Below, one piece after another: positions 1 to 5,618 of a DNA stretch of 7,237 bases. The notes beneath the pieces are model-generated. The model saw nothing but the letters and a program-made list of their open reading frames with translations. It had not been told where the DNA came from and did not search any database. Both the position numbers and the translations under genes were made by a program. The stretch is taken from the NCBI GenBank assembly GCA_028678555.1, contig JAJRDF010000076.1, forward strand, positions 1 through 7,237. Reading direction: 5' to 3'. This stretch comes from Methanomicrobiales archaeon (GTDB lineage: Archaea; Halobacteriota; Methanomicrobia; Methanomicrobiales; JACTUA01). Within the stretch, counting starts at the first letter, position 1, and each line of letters opens with the position of its first letter.

Positions 1-81
1 ATTGAATGGAACGGCACCACCTACCTCAAGGGCGCCGCGGACTCCATCAGCCGGACGGTCCAGACACGGGGAGGCACCGTG
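1..81 (+). pseudogene. kdpB: Inverted kdpB fragment (mirror copy)
   Basis: Read in frame 1 on the plus strand, this stretch gives IEWNGTTYLKGAADSI, identical to the end of the minus-strand KdpB, followed by SRTVQTRGGTV. In the KdpB family the KGA/KGS lysine motif is followed by an aspartate, a helix and a GG pair about 15 residues after the motif's first glycine (E. coli has GSVDAIRRHVEANGG). The plus-strand reading keeps that spacing; the minus-strand reading (IIRTVPPRVW) does not. I infer that the plus strand here shows the true continuation of kdpB past the turning point. The frame then runs into the mirrored arm and stops at 112-114. It has no start of its own and is not an independent gene. 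Confidence 0.75.
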
Positions 82-134
82 CGGATGATGGAGTCCGCGG
101 CGCCCTTGAGGTAGGTGGTGCCGTTCCATTCAAT
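1..134. repeat. Fold-back inverted repeat with kdpB sequence on both arms
   Basis: Base i pairs with base 135-i. Bases 1-49 are the exact reverse complement of 86-134. Pairing continues inward to 59/76 with only two mismatches (50/85 and 54/81), leaving a central loop of about 16 bases (60-75). Both arms are kdpB coding sequence, so this is a mirrored copy of the gene and not a dispersed repeat or insertion-sequence end. Stops appear symmetrically: TAG on the minus strand at 21-23 and TAG on the plus strand at 112-114. The left arm may extend beyond the window. The likeliest cause is a library or assembly fold-back; a real inverted duplication is less likely. Confidence 0.95.
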
Positions 135-1310
135 GCCGCTTACCCGCGTGGCAGCGGAGAAGGGGATAGGCTTGGCACCCTCCGGCGGGGCGGCGGGGGC
201 TTCCCGGATCCGGGAGGCGAACTCCGCGATGCTCTTTCCCTCCGGCGTCTCGTCACCCAGCGAGGAGAGGTACGCCGCCTCGACCAGGTCATCCCGGGGC
301 TGGCCGTCCACCGGGATCATCTCGGAGGCCTGCCGGGCACCCAGCGTAATGGTCCCGGTCTTGTCCAGGAGGAGCACGTTCACGTCGCCCGCCGCCTCGA
401 TGGCCCTTCCCGAGAGTGCCACGATGTTCTTCTGGAAGAGGCGGTCCATCCCCGCGATACCGATGGCAGGGAGGAGCGCGGCGATGGTGGTCGGCGCAAG
501 GCAGACAAAGAGGGCCGTGAGGATGGTGGCCGAAAGTGTTGTCCCGGCCCCTGTGGCAGTGGCACTGAACCGGGAGACAGGCTCCAGGTTACAGACGACC
601 GCCAGAAACGCGATGGAGAGCGAGACCAGGAATATCTGGAGTGCCACCTCGTTGGGGGTCTTCCTCCGCTCGGCCCCCTCCACCATGCAGATCATCCGGT
701 CCAGGAACGTCTTTCCCGGATCCGCGGTGATCCTGACCATCACCTCGCCTGCGATCACCGTTGTGCCTCCGGTGACAGCGCTCCGGTCACCGCCGGATTC
801 CCTGATGACCGGGGCCGACTCCCCCGTGACAGCAGCCTCGTTGACGAGAGCTGCTCCCTTCACCACCTCCCCGTCACCGGGGATGAGCTCCCCCGGGCCG
901 ACGAGTACCAGGTCCCCTGTCCGGAGATCGGTGGAGGGGACCAGGTGGGTATCTCCGGGGCTGTCAGTGGAACGGAGCCGTTTCGCCGTGATACTCTGGC
1001 GTGCCCGCCGGAGCGACGCGGCCCTGGCCTTGCCCCGGCCTTCAGAGAGCGATTCCGCGAAGTTGGAGAAGAGGACTGTAAGCCAGAGCCAGAGGGAGAT
1101 GAGGCCGGTGAAGAGCGGAGGCTCGGCTGACCATCCGGCCAGGCCTGCCAGGAACATGGCCGTCGTGAGGATTCCCCCCAGTTCTACGAGGAACATCACC
1201 GGGTTCTCCCGCTGGCGACGGAGGTCCAGCTTCGCAAGGGAGTCCCATAACGCCCGGGTCAGGAGGCCGGGCTCCAGCGCCCTGACGTGGTCAAACCGCT
1301 TCCGGGCCAT
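21..1310 (-). CDS. kdpB: Potassium-transporting ATPase subunit KdpB, truncated at a fold-back junction
   Basis: This is the catalytic P-type ATPase subunit of the KdpFABC high-affinity potassium pump; it hydrolyses ATP in the cytoplasmic membrane to drive uptake through KdpA. Visible in order: an N-terminal MARKRF start with membrane helices at about 37-82; the actuator-domain TGES loop at 162-165; a membrane stretch with APTTIAALLP at 272-281; the phosphorylation motif DKTGT at 316-320 (Asp316 is the phosphoryl acceptor); and nucleotide-domain FSAATRVSG at 384-392 with KGA at 402-404. The family is usually about 680 residues, but here the frame closes at 429. The last 20 or so residues (after ADSI, residue 408) are not KdpB-like, because the sequence turns back on itself. 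The rest of the nucleotide domain and the hinge motif of the P domain are missing. The ATG follows the kdpA stop after 1 bp, so the two are surely cotranscribed and probably translationally coupled. The identity is certain; the 3' end is not a natural one. Confidence 0.95.
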   Translation of the reverse strand: MARKRFDHVRALEPGLLTRALWDSLAKLDLRRQRENPVMFLVELGGILTTAMFLAGLAGWSAEPPLFTGLISLWLWLTVLFSNFAESLSEGRGKARAASLRRARQSITAKRLRSTDSPGDTHLVPSTDLRTGDLVLVGPGELIPGDGEVVKGAALVNEAAVTGESAPVIRESGGDRSAVTGGTTVIAGEVMVRITADPGKTFLDRMICMVEGAERRKTPNEVALQIFLVSLSIAFLAVVCNLEPVSRFSATATGAGTTLSATILTALFVCLAPTTIAALLPAIGIAGMDRLFQKNIVALSGRAIEAAGDVNVLLLDKTGTITLGARQASEMIPVDGQPRDDLVEAAYLSSLGDETPEGKSIAEFASRIREAPAAPPEGAKPIPFSAATRVSGIEWNGTTYLKGAADSIIRTVPPRVWTVRLMESAAPLR

Positions 1311-1311
1311 G

Positions 1312-3009
1312 CTAGGTCCCCCCGATCATCAGGAAGTGCTCGGCAACCGGTCCCATGGTCAGCAGGGGGAAGAACGTCAGGACGCCGACAATCACGATGA
1401 CAAAGAGCATCCAGAGAACAAAGGCCGGTGCCGCCGTGGGGAGAGTGCCGGGGCCGGCCGGAACTGTCTTCTTCTCTGCCAGGCTTCCCGCTAGGGCCAG
1501 CATCGCCACGGCGGGCACGAACCTCCCGATGGCCATGACGAGGGCCCCGGTGAGGGTGAAGAAAGGACTTGTGGCATCGAAGCCGGCGAAGGCGCTGCCG
1601 TTGTTGTTCGCCATGGACGCATACGCATAGATCAGCTCAGTAAGACCGTGGGGCCCAGGGTTCAGCATGGCCCCTGCCCCGGCCGGGACCAGGAGGGAAA
1701 TCCCCGTGAAGAGAAGGACGAGGAGGGTGGGAACCAGGATGACGACGACAGCCATCGTGATCTCCCTCCGCTCCATCTTCTTGCCCAGGTACTCCGGCGT
1801 CCGGCCGATCATCAGGCCGGCGATGAAGACGGCCACCACGATGAAGGCCAGGTAAGTATAGAACCCGGAGCCGGCACCCCCGAAGACGACCTCGCCCAGC
1901 AGGATCAGGAGAAGGGAAACCATGCCGGCCAGCGGGGTGAACGAGTCATGCATGGCATTCACCGCGCCACAGGATGTGGCGGTGGTAGCCACCGCGTAGA
2001 GCGCCGTTCCGCCGAGACCGAACCGGACCTCCTTCCCCTCCATGGGGACGCCGGAGACACCTATCGCCGGGAGGGCCGGGTTGCCGCCCAGTTCCGCCAG
2101 GTACAGCCCGGTGAAGGCCAGGAGGAAGAGGATGAGCATGACGGCGTAGATGGCTGCACCCTCCCTCCGGCTCCCGCAGATCTCGCCGAAAGTGAAGGGA
2201 AGGGATGCGGGGATGAGCAGGATCAGGAAGATCTCGAAGAGGTTGGTGAACGGGTTCGGGTTCTCGTACGGGTGGGCAGCATTGGCGTTGAAGAATCCCC
2301 CGCCGTTGGTGCCCAGCTCCTTGATGGCCTCCTGCGAGGCGACGGGTCCCATGGCAATCAGCCCCTGACCCCCTCCGGTCACGACGGCATACGGGTCCAG
2401 GTTCTGGATGACTCCCTGGGATGCCAGCACCAGTGCCGCCACGAAGGCGACCGGCAGGAGGACATAGAGGATGGTCCGAGTCATATCCACCCAGAAATTG
2501 CCTATCCGGTTGGTGTTCCGCCGGGTGATCCCCCGCATGACAGCGATCGCCACAGCGATCCCCATGGCGGCGGAGAGGAAGTTCTGGACCGTGAACCCGG
2601 CCATCTGGGCCAGGTAGCCGGCCGCCATCTCGCCGCTGTATACCTGCCAGTTGGTATTGGTGACAAAGCTCACAGCGATGTTGAGTGTGGAGTGGAGGCT
2701 GAACCCGGGAACTCCCATCGGATTCAGCGGAAGGAGTCCCTGGAGGAGGAGGATAAAGAAGAGCACCGTGAATCCCATCGCTGAGAAGAGGAGCATATCC
2801 TTCGCGTACTGGCGCCACCCGGACTCCTGGTCCGGGTTCGTGCCGATGAGGCGGTAGATCCCCCGCTCTATCCTCCCGGGGATTCCCCGGGACAGGGACC
2901 CTGAATACACTCGGCCCAGGTACTTCCCGAAGAAGAAAGCGGCAACGGTCACGACTAACATGAAGAGGAGGACCGTTGCCCCGTCCACGAGAGGATCAGG
3001 AGTGGCCAT
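1312..3009 (-). CDS. kdpA: Potassium-transporting ATPase subunit KdpA
   Basis: This is the potassium-binding, channel-like subunit of the Kdp pump, an integral membrane protein of the superfamily of K+ transporters with four pore loops. From the ATG at 3007-3009 it is 565 residues, a usual family length, with about ten hydrophobic helices. The four selectivity-filter loops are recognisable: SFVTNTNWQVYSG (114-126), LGTNGGGFFNANAAHP (232-247), TATSCGAVNAMHDS (343-356) and YASMANNNGSAFAG (463-476). The frame is open further upstream to a GTG at 3088-3090. I prefer the ATG at 3009 because it has a good ribosome binding site, gives a normal N-terminus leading straight into the first helix, and the extra 27 residues are hydrophilic and unlike the family. 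kdpB starts 1 bp after its stop. No kdpD/kdpE sensor genes are in the window, and no kdpF is evident upstream. Confidence 0.96.
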   Translation of the reverse strand: MATPDPLVDGATVLLFMLVVTVAAFFFGKYLGRVYSGSLSRGIPGRIERGIYRLIGTNPDQESGWRQYAKDMLLFSAMGFTVLFFILLLQGLLPLNPMGVPGFSLHSTLNIAVSFVTNTNWQVYSGEMAAGYLAQMAGFTVQNFLSAAMGIAVAIAVMRGITRRNTNRIGNFWVDMTRTILYVLLPVAFVAALVLASQGVIQNLDPYAVVTGGGQGLIAMGPVASQEAIKELGTNGGGFFNANAAHPYENPNPFTNLFEIFLILLIPASLPFTFGEICGSRREGAAIYAVMLILFLLAFTGLYLAELGGNPALPAIGVSGVPMEGKEVRFGLGGTALYAVATTATSCGAVNAMHDSFTPLAGMVSLLLILLGEVVFGGAGSGFYTYLAFIVVAVFIAGLMIGRTPEYLGKKMERREITMAVVVILVPTLLVLLFTGISLLVPAGAGAMLNPGPHGLTELIYAYASMANNNGSAFAGFDATSPFFTLTGALVMAIGRFVPAVAMLALAGSLAEKKTVPAGPGTLPTAAPAFVLWMLFVIVIVGVLTFFPLLTMGPVAEHFLMIGGT

Positions 3010-3015
3010 ACCAGT

Positions 3016-3024
3016 CTCACCACC
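3016..3024 (-). promoter_or_regulatory. Ribosome binding site of kdpA
   Basis: The minus strand reads GGTGGTGAG, ending 6 bases before the ATG at 3009. GGTGA matches the anti-Shine-Dalgarno tail of archaeal 16S rRNA. This site decides the kdpA start in favour of 3009 over the upstream in-frame GTG at 3090. Confidence 0.7.
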
Positions 3025-3120
3025 AGCGCGGGTACCAACCTGTGGTGATCCTGTCCCGCCCTGGCAGGCACCATCTGCCCGGAGGGGCACCCCGTGCTAT
3101 GTGAAGCTAGGTTCCACCTG

Positions 3121-3134
3121 ACTTAAACTTTCTT
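3121..3134 (-). promoter_or_regulatory. Candidate BRE/TATA promoter of kdpAB
   Basis: The minus strand reads AAGAAAGTTTAAGT. The purine-rich AAGAAAG fits an archaeal TFB-recognition element, and TTTAAGT fits a weak TATA box. It is the most AT-rich patch between the dcd terminator and kdpA. Transcription would start about 25 bases downstream, near 3098, giving a leader of roughly 88 bases before the ATG at 3009. A 7-base inverted repeat, CCACCTG (3114-3120) and CAGGTGG (3174-3180), brackets it and could be an operator. The placement is by eye only. Confidence 0.4.
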
Positions 3135-3267
3135 GGGAGAACGCGGAGAATCCTGACCGGCAATGATCCTTACCAGGTGGGGCGCCCACGCGAAGGATGG
3201 AACCACAGGTTTCCTCCCGGGAACGTCCCGCCGGTAAGAATATGAAAAAGACCGGGTTCAGACGAAG

Positions 3268-3275
3268 AAAAAAAA
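3268..3275 (-). terminator. T-tract terminator after dcd
   Basis: Eight consecutive T on the minus strand begin five bases after the dcd stop codon, followed by CTTCG; a second run of five T lies at 3245-3249. Oligo-T tracts without a strong hairpin are the usual intrinsic terminators of archaeal RNA polymerase. It would separate dcd transcription from kdpAB. Confidence 0.65.
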
Positions 3276-3280
3276 GTCGC

Positions 3281-3844
3281 CTACTTCTTCCCCTTCCGCA
3301 CGTTCTCCGGGTAGCGGGAGAGGGTGGCCTGGCGCTGGTGCTGGTACTTGGCGTCCTTCTTCAGGTTGTAGGGCTCCTCGGCCCGTTCCGTGGTGTAGAA
3401 GACCAGCTGGCCGATGGGCATCCCGGCATACATCCGCACGGGACGCTGGTTCACGTTGCACATCTCCAGCGTGATGCTGCCCGAGAACCCGGCATCGATC
3501 CATCCCCCCGTCTGGTGGAGTTCGACCCCCAGGCGGGCCACGCTGGACTTGCCCTCGATGGAGGCCACGATGTTGTCAGGGAGCGTGATGGCCTCCAGGG
3601 TCTCTGCCAGGACAAAGAGATTGGGGGGCATGACGAGGGTGGGTGCCCGCAGCTCCTGCACCTTCGCCGTCACCGACGCCTTCTCGTACGGGTCGATGAC
3701 CTCGTCCCCAGGCTCGTACCAGACGAAATGGTCGCCGAGCCGGATGTCCAGGGAGTTGGGCTGGACCAGCGAGGGGTCGTAGGGGTCCACCCTGATATGC
3801 CCACGGGCGATCCGGTCCCGGATCTGCCAGTCCACGAGAATCAT
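3281..3844 (-). CDS. dcd: dCTP deaminase (possibly the dUMP-forming bifunctional type)
   Basis: This is a cytoplasmic pyrimidine-nucleotide enzyme that deaminates dCTP to dUTP, supplying dUMP for thymidylate synthesis. It is 187 residues, within the range of the trimeric Dcd/dUTPase family. Motifs: GKSSVARLG (98-106), HQTGGWIDAGF (110-120), ITLE (124-127, Glu127 matching the catalytic glutamate of E. coli Dcd), IGQL (144-147), YN (159-160) and the C-terminal KYQHQR (166-171), which closes over the nucleotide. The HQT-GWIDAGF wording resembles the bifunctional Methanocaldococcus DCD-DUT more than E. coli Dcd (HVTAHRIDPGW), so direct dCTP-to-dUMP conversion is possible but not settled by motifs. 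The ATG at 3842-3844 is the only possible start nearby, since two in-frame TAA codons lie a few codons upstream. It is flanked by gaps on both sides and is probably monocistronic. Confidence 0.93.
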   Translation of the reverse strand: MILVDWQIRDRIARGHIRVDPYDPSLVQPNSLDIRLGDHFVWYEPGDEVIDPYEKASVTAKVQELRAPTLVMPPNLFVLAETLEAITLPDNIVASIEGKSSVARLGVELHQTGGWIDAGFSGSITLEMCNVNQRPVRMYAGMPIGQLVFYTTERAEEPYNLKKDAKYQHQRQATLSRYPENVRKGKK

Positions 3845-3849
3845 GCTGG

Positions 3850-3881
3850 ATTATTATAGAGAATCCGTGGGCAATAATGCT
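3850..3881 (-). promoter_or_regulatory. AT-rich promoter region of dcd, probably near-leaderless
   Basis: The minus strand carries GCATTATTGC (about 3872-3881) and CTATAATAATC (about 3849-3859) just before the dcd ATG at 3844. A TATA box centred near 3876 would start transcription about 25 bases on, near 3850, leaving only a few bases of leader. No purine-rich ribosome binding site precedes the ATG, which suits leaderless translation. The nearer TATAATAAT is too close to the ATG to serve as the TATA box for a full-length message. Confidence 0.4.
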
Positions 3882-3920
3882 GGTGATCGCCCTTCGGAAC
3901 CACCCATTCCCGGATCACCA
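3881..3920. repeat. 8-base inverted repeat upstream of dcd
   Basis: TGGTGATC (3881-3888) and GATCACCA (3913-3920) are perfect reverse complements separated by 24 bases. The repeat sits immediately upstream of the proposed dcd TATA box. It could be a regulator binding site or an RNA stem, or chance. Confidence 0.4.
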
Positions 3921-3965
3921 AATCACAGCTCGGTTTTCATTCGGGTTGTTCTTGGGGGACGCTCT

Positions 3966-3993
3966 CGGGGGCTCCGCCGCGGCTCCGCCCCCG
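3966..3993. repeat. GC-rich hairpin with internal direct repeat
   Basis: CGGGGGC (3966-3972) pairs with GCCCCCG (3987-3993) across a 14-base loop that itself holds the palindrome CCGCGG. The 9-base unit GGCTCCGCC occurs twice, two bases apart, within it. Function unknown. Confidence 0.55.
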
Positions 3994-4063
3994 CCGCGTG
4001 GGCACCCCCCGCCGGTCGATCCGGATCCGCCCCACAGACTATCCTCTCGTCGGGGGGAGGGAC

Positions 4064-4087
4064 CGGGAGGGGGCTTGCCCCCTCCCG
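4064..4087. repeat. Perfect 10-bp hairpin with a 4-base loop
   Basis: CGGGAGGGGG (4064-4073) pairs perfectly with CCCCCTCCCG (4078-4087) around the loop CTTG. It lies about 70 bases downstream of the trmJ stop in the minus-strand direction. It could block or stabilise the 3' end of the topA-GGGPS-trmJ message, but no T-tract follows it. It could equally be part of a dispersed intergenic element. Confidence 0.7.
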
Positions 4088-4159
4088 CAGAAATCCCGTC
4101 AAAGGGAATGGAACGAATTGCAAGCCGGATGAGGAGATATGGAACCGGAAGATCTGTCC

Positions 4160-4876
4160 TTATTCCTTCTCCTCCGGCCCGTGACCCGCCTCCATGTGCC
4201 ATTCAGCCCGGCGGAGCAGGCCGTGGATCGTGGAAACTTCCCGGGTGGTGAGCCGTGTCCGGCCCAGGATCCGGCGCATCATGATCAGCGTGTTCTTCCG
4301 CTTGTGCGCCGGGTGGTCGACCTGGTCCAGCATGTGGTCGAGGTGCCGGTACAGGTACTCCATCTCCTCCCGCGAGGCGATCCGGTACTGGGGCGGCGGG
4401 ATGTCCGCCAGCTCGTAGCTGACAACAGCGACCGCGTGGGAGAGATTCAGGATCGGGTACTCGGCAGAGCCGGGGATCGTACAGATCAGGTCGCAGCGCT
4501 CAACCTCGGCATTGTTGAGGCCCCAGTTCTCCCGGCCGAAGAGGATGGCGACCCTGCCCCCCACCTCCATCAGCTGCTCCCGGAGCTCCTTCGGGGAGGA
4601 GAAGGGCATCCGGATGGAATGGCAGACAGACTTGGAGAGCTCTCCCGTGGTGGCCACCGTCAGGTCATGGGTGGCAAAGACCTCATCAAGGGTCATCTCC
4701 TCTGCGTGTTCCAGCACGTCCGCCGCATGGGAAGCGCAGGCCCGGGCATGGTCACCGATGGCGCAGGGGGAGACCAGGATCAGGCGGGTGAATCCGAAGT
4801 TCTTCATGGCCCGGGCGGTGAAGCCCACGTTCCCCTCGTGGAGGGGTTCGACCAGCACGATAGAAATCTCGGCCAT
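4160..4876 (-). CDS. trmJ: TrmJ-family tRNA 2'-O-methyltransferase (SpoU/SPOUT class)
   Basis: The protein has 238 residues, a full-length match to the TrmJ family, which methylates the ribose of tRNA (position 32 in characterised members) using S-adenosylmethionine. The three SPOUT motifs are present: motif 1 EPLHEGNVGFTARAMKNFG (10-28, with Asn16 and Arg22), motif 2 ILFGRENWGL (111-120) and motif 3 PILNLSHAVAVVSYEL (141-156), which together make the knotted cofactor site of a dimer. A C-terminal helical region (about 168-226, EMEYLYRHLD to HGLLRRAEW) resembles the TrmJ extension. Its ATG is 25 bp after the lipid-synthase stop, suggesting one operon; the ribosome binding site is poor. Family assignment is firm. 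The exact target nucleotide, and whether it accepts C, U or both, cannot be read from sequence. Confidence 0.92.
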   Translation of the reverse strand: MAEISIVLVEPLHEGNVGFTARAMKNFGFTRLILVSPCAIGDHARACASHAADVLEHAEEMTLDEVFATHDLTVATTGELSKSVCHSIRMPFSSPKELREQLMEVGGRVAILFGRENWGLNNAEVERCDLICTIPGSAEYPILNLSHAVAVVSYELADIPPPQYRIASREEMEYLYRHLDHMLDQVDHPAHKRKNTLIMMRRILGRTRLTTREVSTIHGLLRRAEWHMEAGHGPEEKE

Positions 4877-4901
4877 GCCCGCGGATCCGGGGTGCGGTAT
4901 C

Positions 4902-5588
4902 CTACTGGATCGCCTGCACCGTCGCCTTCAGGGCATCGATGCCCCGCTCGTATACCGCGTTCCCCACGACAATCGTATCGGCGTGGCGGGCCATCTCGGC
5001 GGCCTTCTCGGCGGTATCGATACCGCCGCCGTAGTAGAGTATCGCGTCCTCCATCACGTCAGAGACGGCCGCCACCAGCTTCGGATCCCCGTATTTCCCG
5101 CTGTACTCGATATACACGATGGGGAACCGGAAGTAGCGGTCGGCGACGGTGGCATAGGCGGCAGCCTGGGGCGGGGTGAGGTTGCAGTCGGCCCGGGTCA
5201 CCTTCCCCACGGCGGAATCGGCGTTCAGCACGATGTAGGCCTCGGGGACTACCTTCTCCCACTCCACCTTCTGGGAGAGCACCCAGTCCCGGTGCTTGCC
5301 CACGACCCACTGGACGTCCCCGCTGTTCAGGACGCTGGGGACAAAGAGGAGGTCCACCCCCCGGAACCGGGCCGACTCCGGCCCTGCCGGCTCAACCACC
5401 AGGGGAAGGCCGTAGGCCTTCACCTGTTCGAGGAGCTTTCCCAGGTTCTCCTGGGTCACGTTCTGTGTGCCCGAGAGCATCAGGGCGTCGGTGCCACTCG
5501 TGACCACGCCTTCCACCATCGCGGGATCAATGCTCCGGTCCGGGTCCAGCTTGGTCACATGGACCCAGTGTTTCCAGTGTACGGCCAT
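4902..5588 (-). CDS. Geranylgeranylglyceryl phosphate synthase (GGGPS)
   Basis: It joins geranylgeranyl diphosphate to sn-glycerol-1-phosphate, the first committed ether-bond step of archaeal membrane lipids. It has 228 residues and a TIM-barrel layout of the PcrB/GGGPS family. Motifs: KLDPDR (13-18), SGTQNVT (39-45), VEP (65-67), LFVPSVLNS (81-89), YIEYSGKYGDP (159-169), YYGGGID (185-191) and TIVVGN (205-210); the last three are the phosphate/glycerol-phosphate binding loops. The pattern follows the Archaeoglobus enzyme closely along its length, so I assign it to group I, the class of halophiles, Archaeoglobus and Methanomicrobia. It starts 30 bp after the topA stop with a GGGAG ribosome binding site and is followed 25 bp later by trmJ. 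Confidence 0.96.
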   Translation of the reverse strand: MAVHWKHWVHVTKLDPDRSIDPAMVEGVVTSGTDALMLSGTQNVTQENLGKLLEQVKAYGLPLVVEPAGPESARFRGVDLLFVPSVLNSGDVQWVVGKHRDWVLSQKVEWEKVVPEAYIVLNADSAVGKVTRADCNLTPPQAAAYATVADRYFRFPIVYIEYSGKYGDPKLVAAVSDVMEDAILYYGGGIDTAEKAAEMARHADTIVVGNAVYERGIDALKATVQAIQ

Positions 5589-5592
5589 CCTG

Positions 5593-5600
5593 ATCTCCCT
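5593..5600 (-). promoter_or_regulatory. Ribosome binding site of the GGGPS gene
   Basis: The minus strand reads AGGGAGAT, with the AGGGAG core ending 6 bases before the ATG at 5588. It lies within the 30-base topA-GGGPS gap, so the lipid gene can be translated from a topA transcript. Confidence 0.55.
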
Positions 5601-5618
5601 CTTTTCCTTCCGGATTGG

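Larger units (their letters stand above)
3010..3280. other. Intergenic region between dcd and kdpA
   Basis: These 271 bases carry the dcd terminator at the right, the candidate kdpA promoter in the middle and a roughly 88-base kdpA leader at the left. I see no tRNA-like fold, no repeat array and no protein with recognisable features on either strand. Short GC-rich self-complementary stretches lie in the leader (for example GGGGTGCCCC on the minus strand at about 3082-3091), but they are too small to call a riboswitch. Confidence 0.6.
3921..4159. other. Gene-free, GC-rich region between trmJ and dcd
   Basis: This stretch has no credible gene. Open frames exist on both strands (for example a 95-codon minus-strand frame at 3915-4202), but their translations are low-complexity Pro/Gly/Arg/Ala strings, they overlap the 3' end of trmJ, and no start has a ribosome binding site. 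Base composition differs from the neighbouring genes: strong G or C runs at 3966-4010 and 4051-4090, two hairpins (listed separately) and a tandem pair of GGCTCCGCC (3970-3978 and 3981-3989). No T-tract follows trmJ on the minus strand, so its terminator is not obvious. Confidence 0.6.

Noticed and set aside
1..134. Terminal inverted repeat of a transposon or a natural chromosome or plasmid hairpin end
   Set aside because: Both arms are in-frame kdpB coding sequence and no transposase lies nearby, so a mirrored gene fragment explains the repeat fully.
6..1494. Two long plus-strand open frames (6-1130 and 115-1494) opposite kdpB
   Set aside because: They are antisense shadows of a GC-rich gene. 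The translations are Arg/Gly/Pro/Ser-rich without recognisable motifs, and the first begins inside the fold-back repeat. The opposite strand encodes an unmistakable KdpB.
1946..2818. A 290-codon minus-strand frame inside kdpA
   Set aside because: It is an out-of-frame shadow of KdpA with low-complexity composition; the KdpA frame carries all four pore-loop motifs.
3010..3090. N-terminal extension of KdpA from a GTG at 3090
   Set aside because: The extra 27 residues are hydrophilic and unlike the family, and the ATG at 3009 has a strong GGTGGTGAG ribosome binding site.
3197..3859. A 220-codon plus-strand frame opposite dcd
   Set aside because: It is antisense to a clearly conserved dcd gene and shows no domain signal.
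3915..4202. Small proteins of 66-124 codons in the trmJ-dcd gap, on both strands
   Set aside because: Their Pro/Gly/Arg strings come from the G and C runs, they overlap each other and trmJ, and none has a plausible ribosome binding site.
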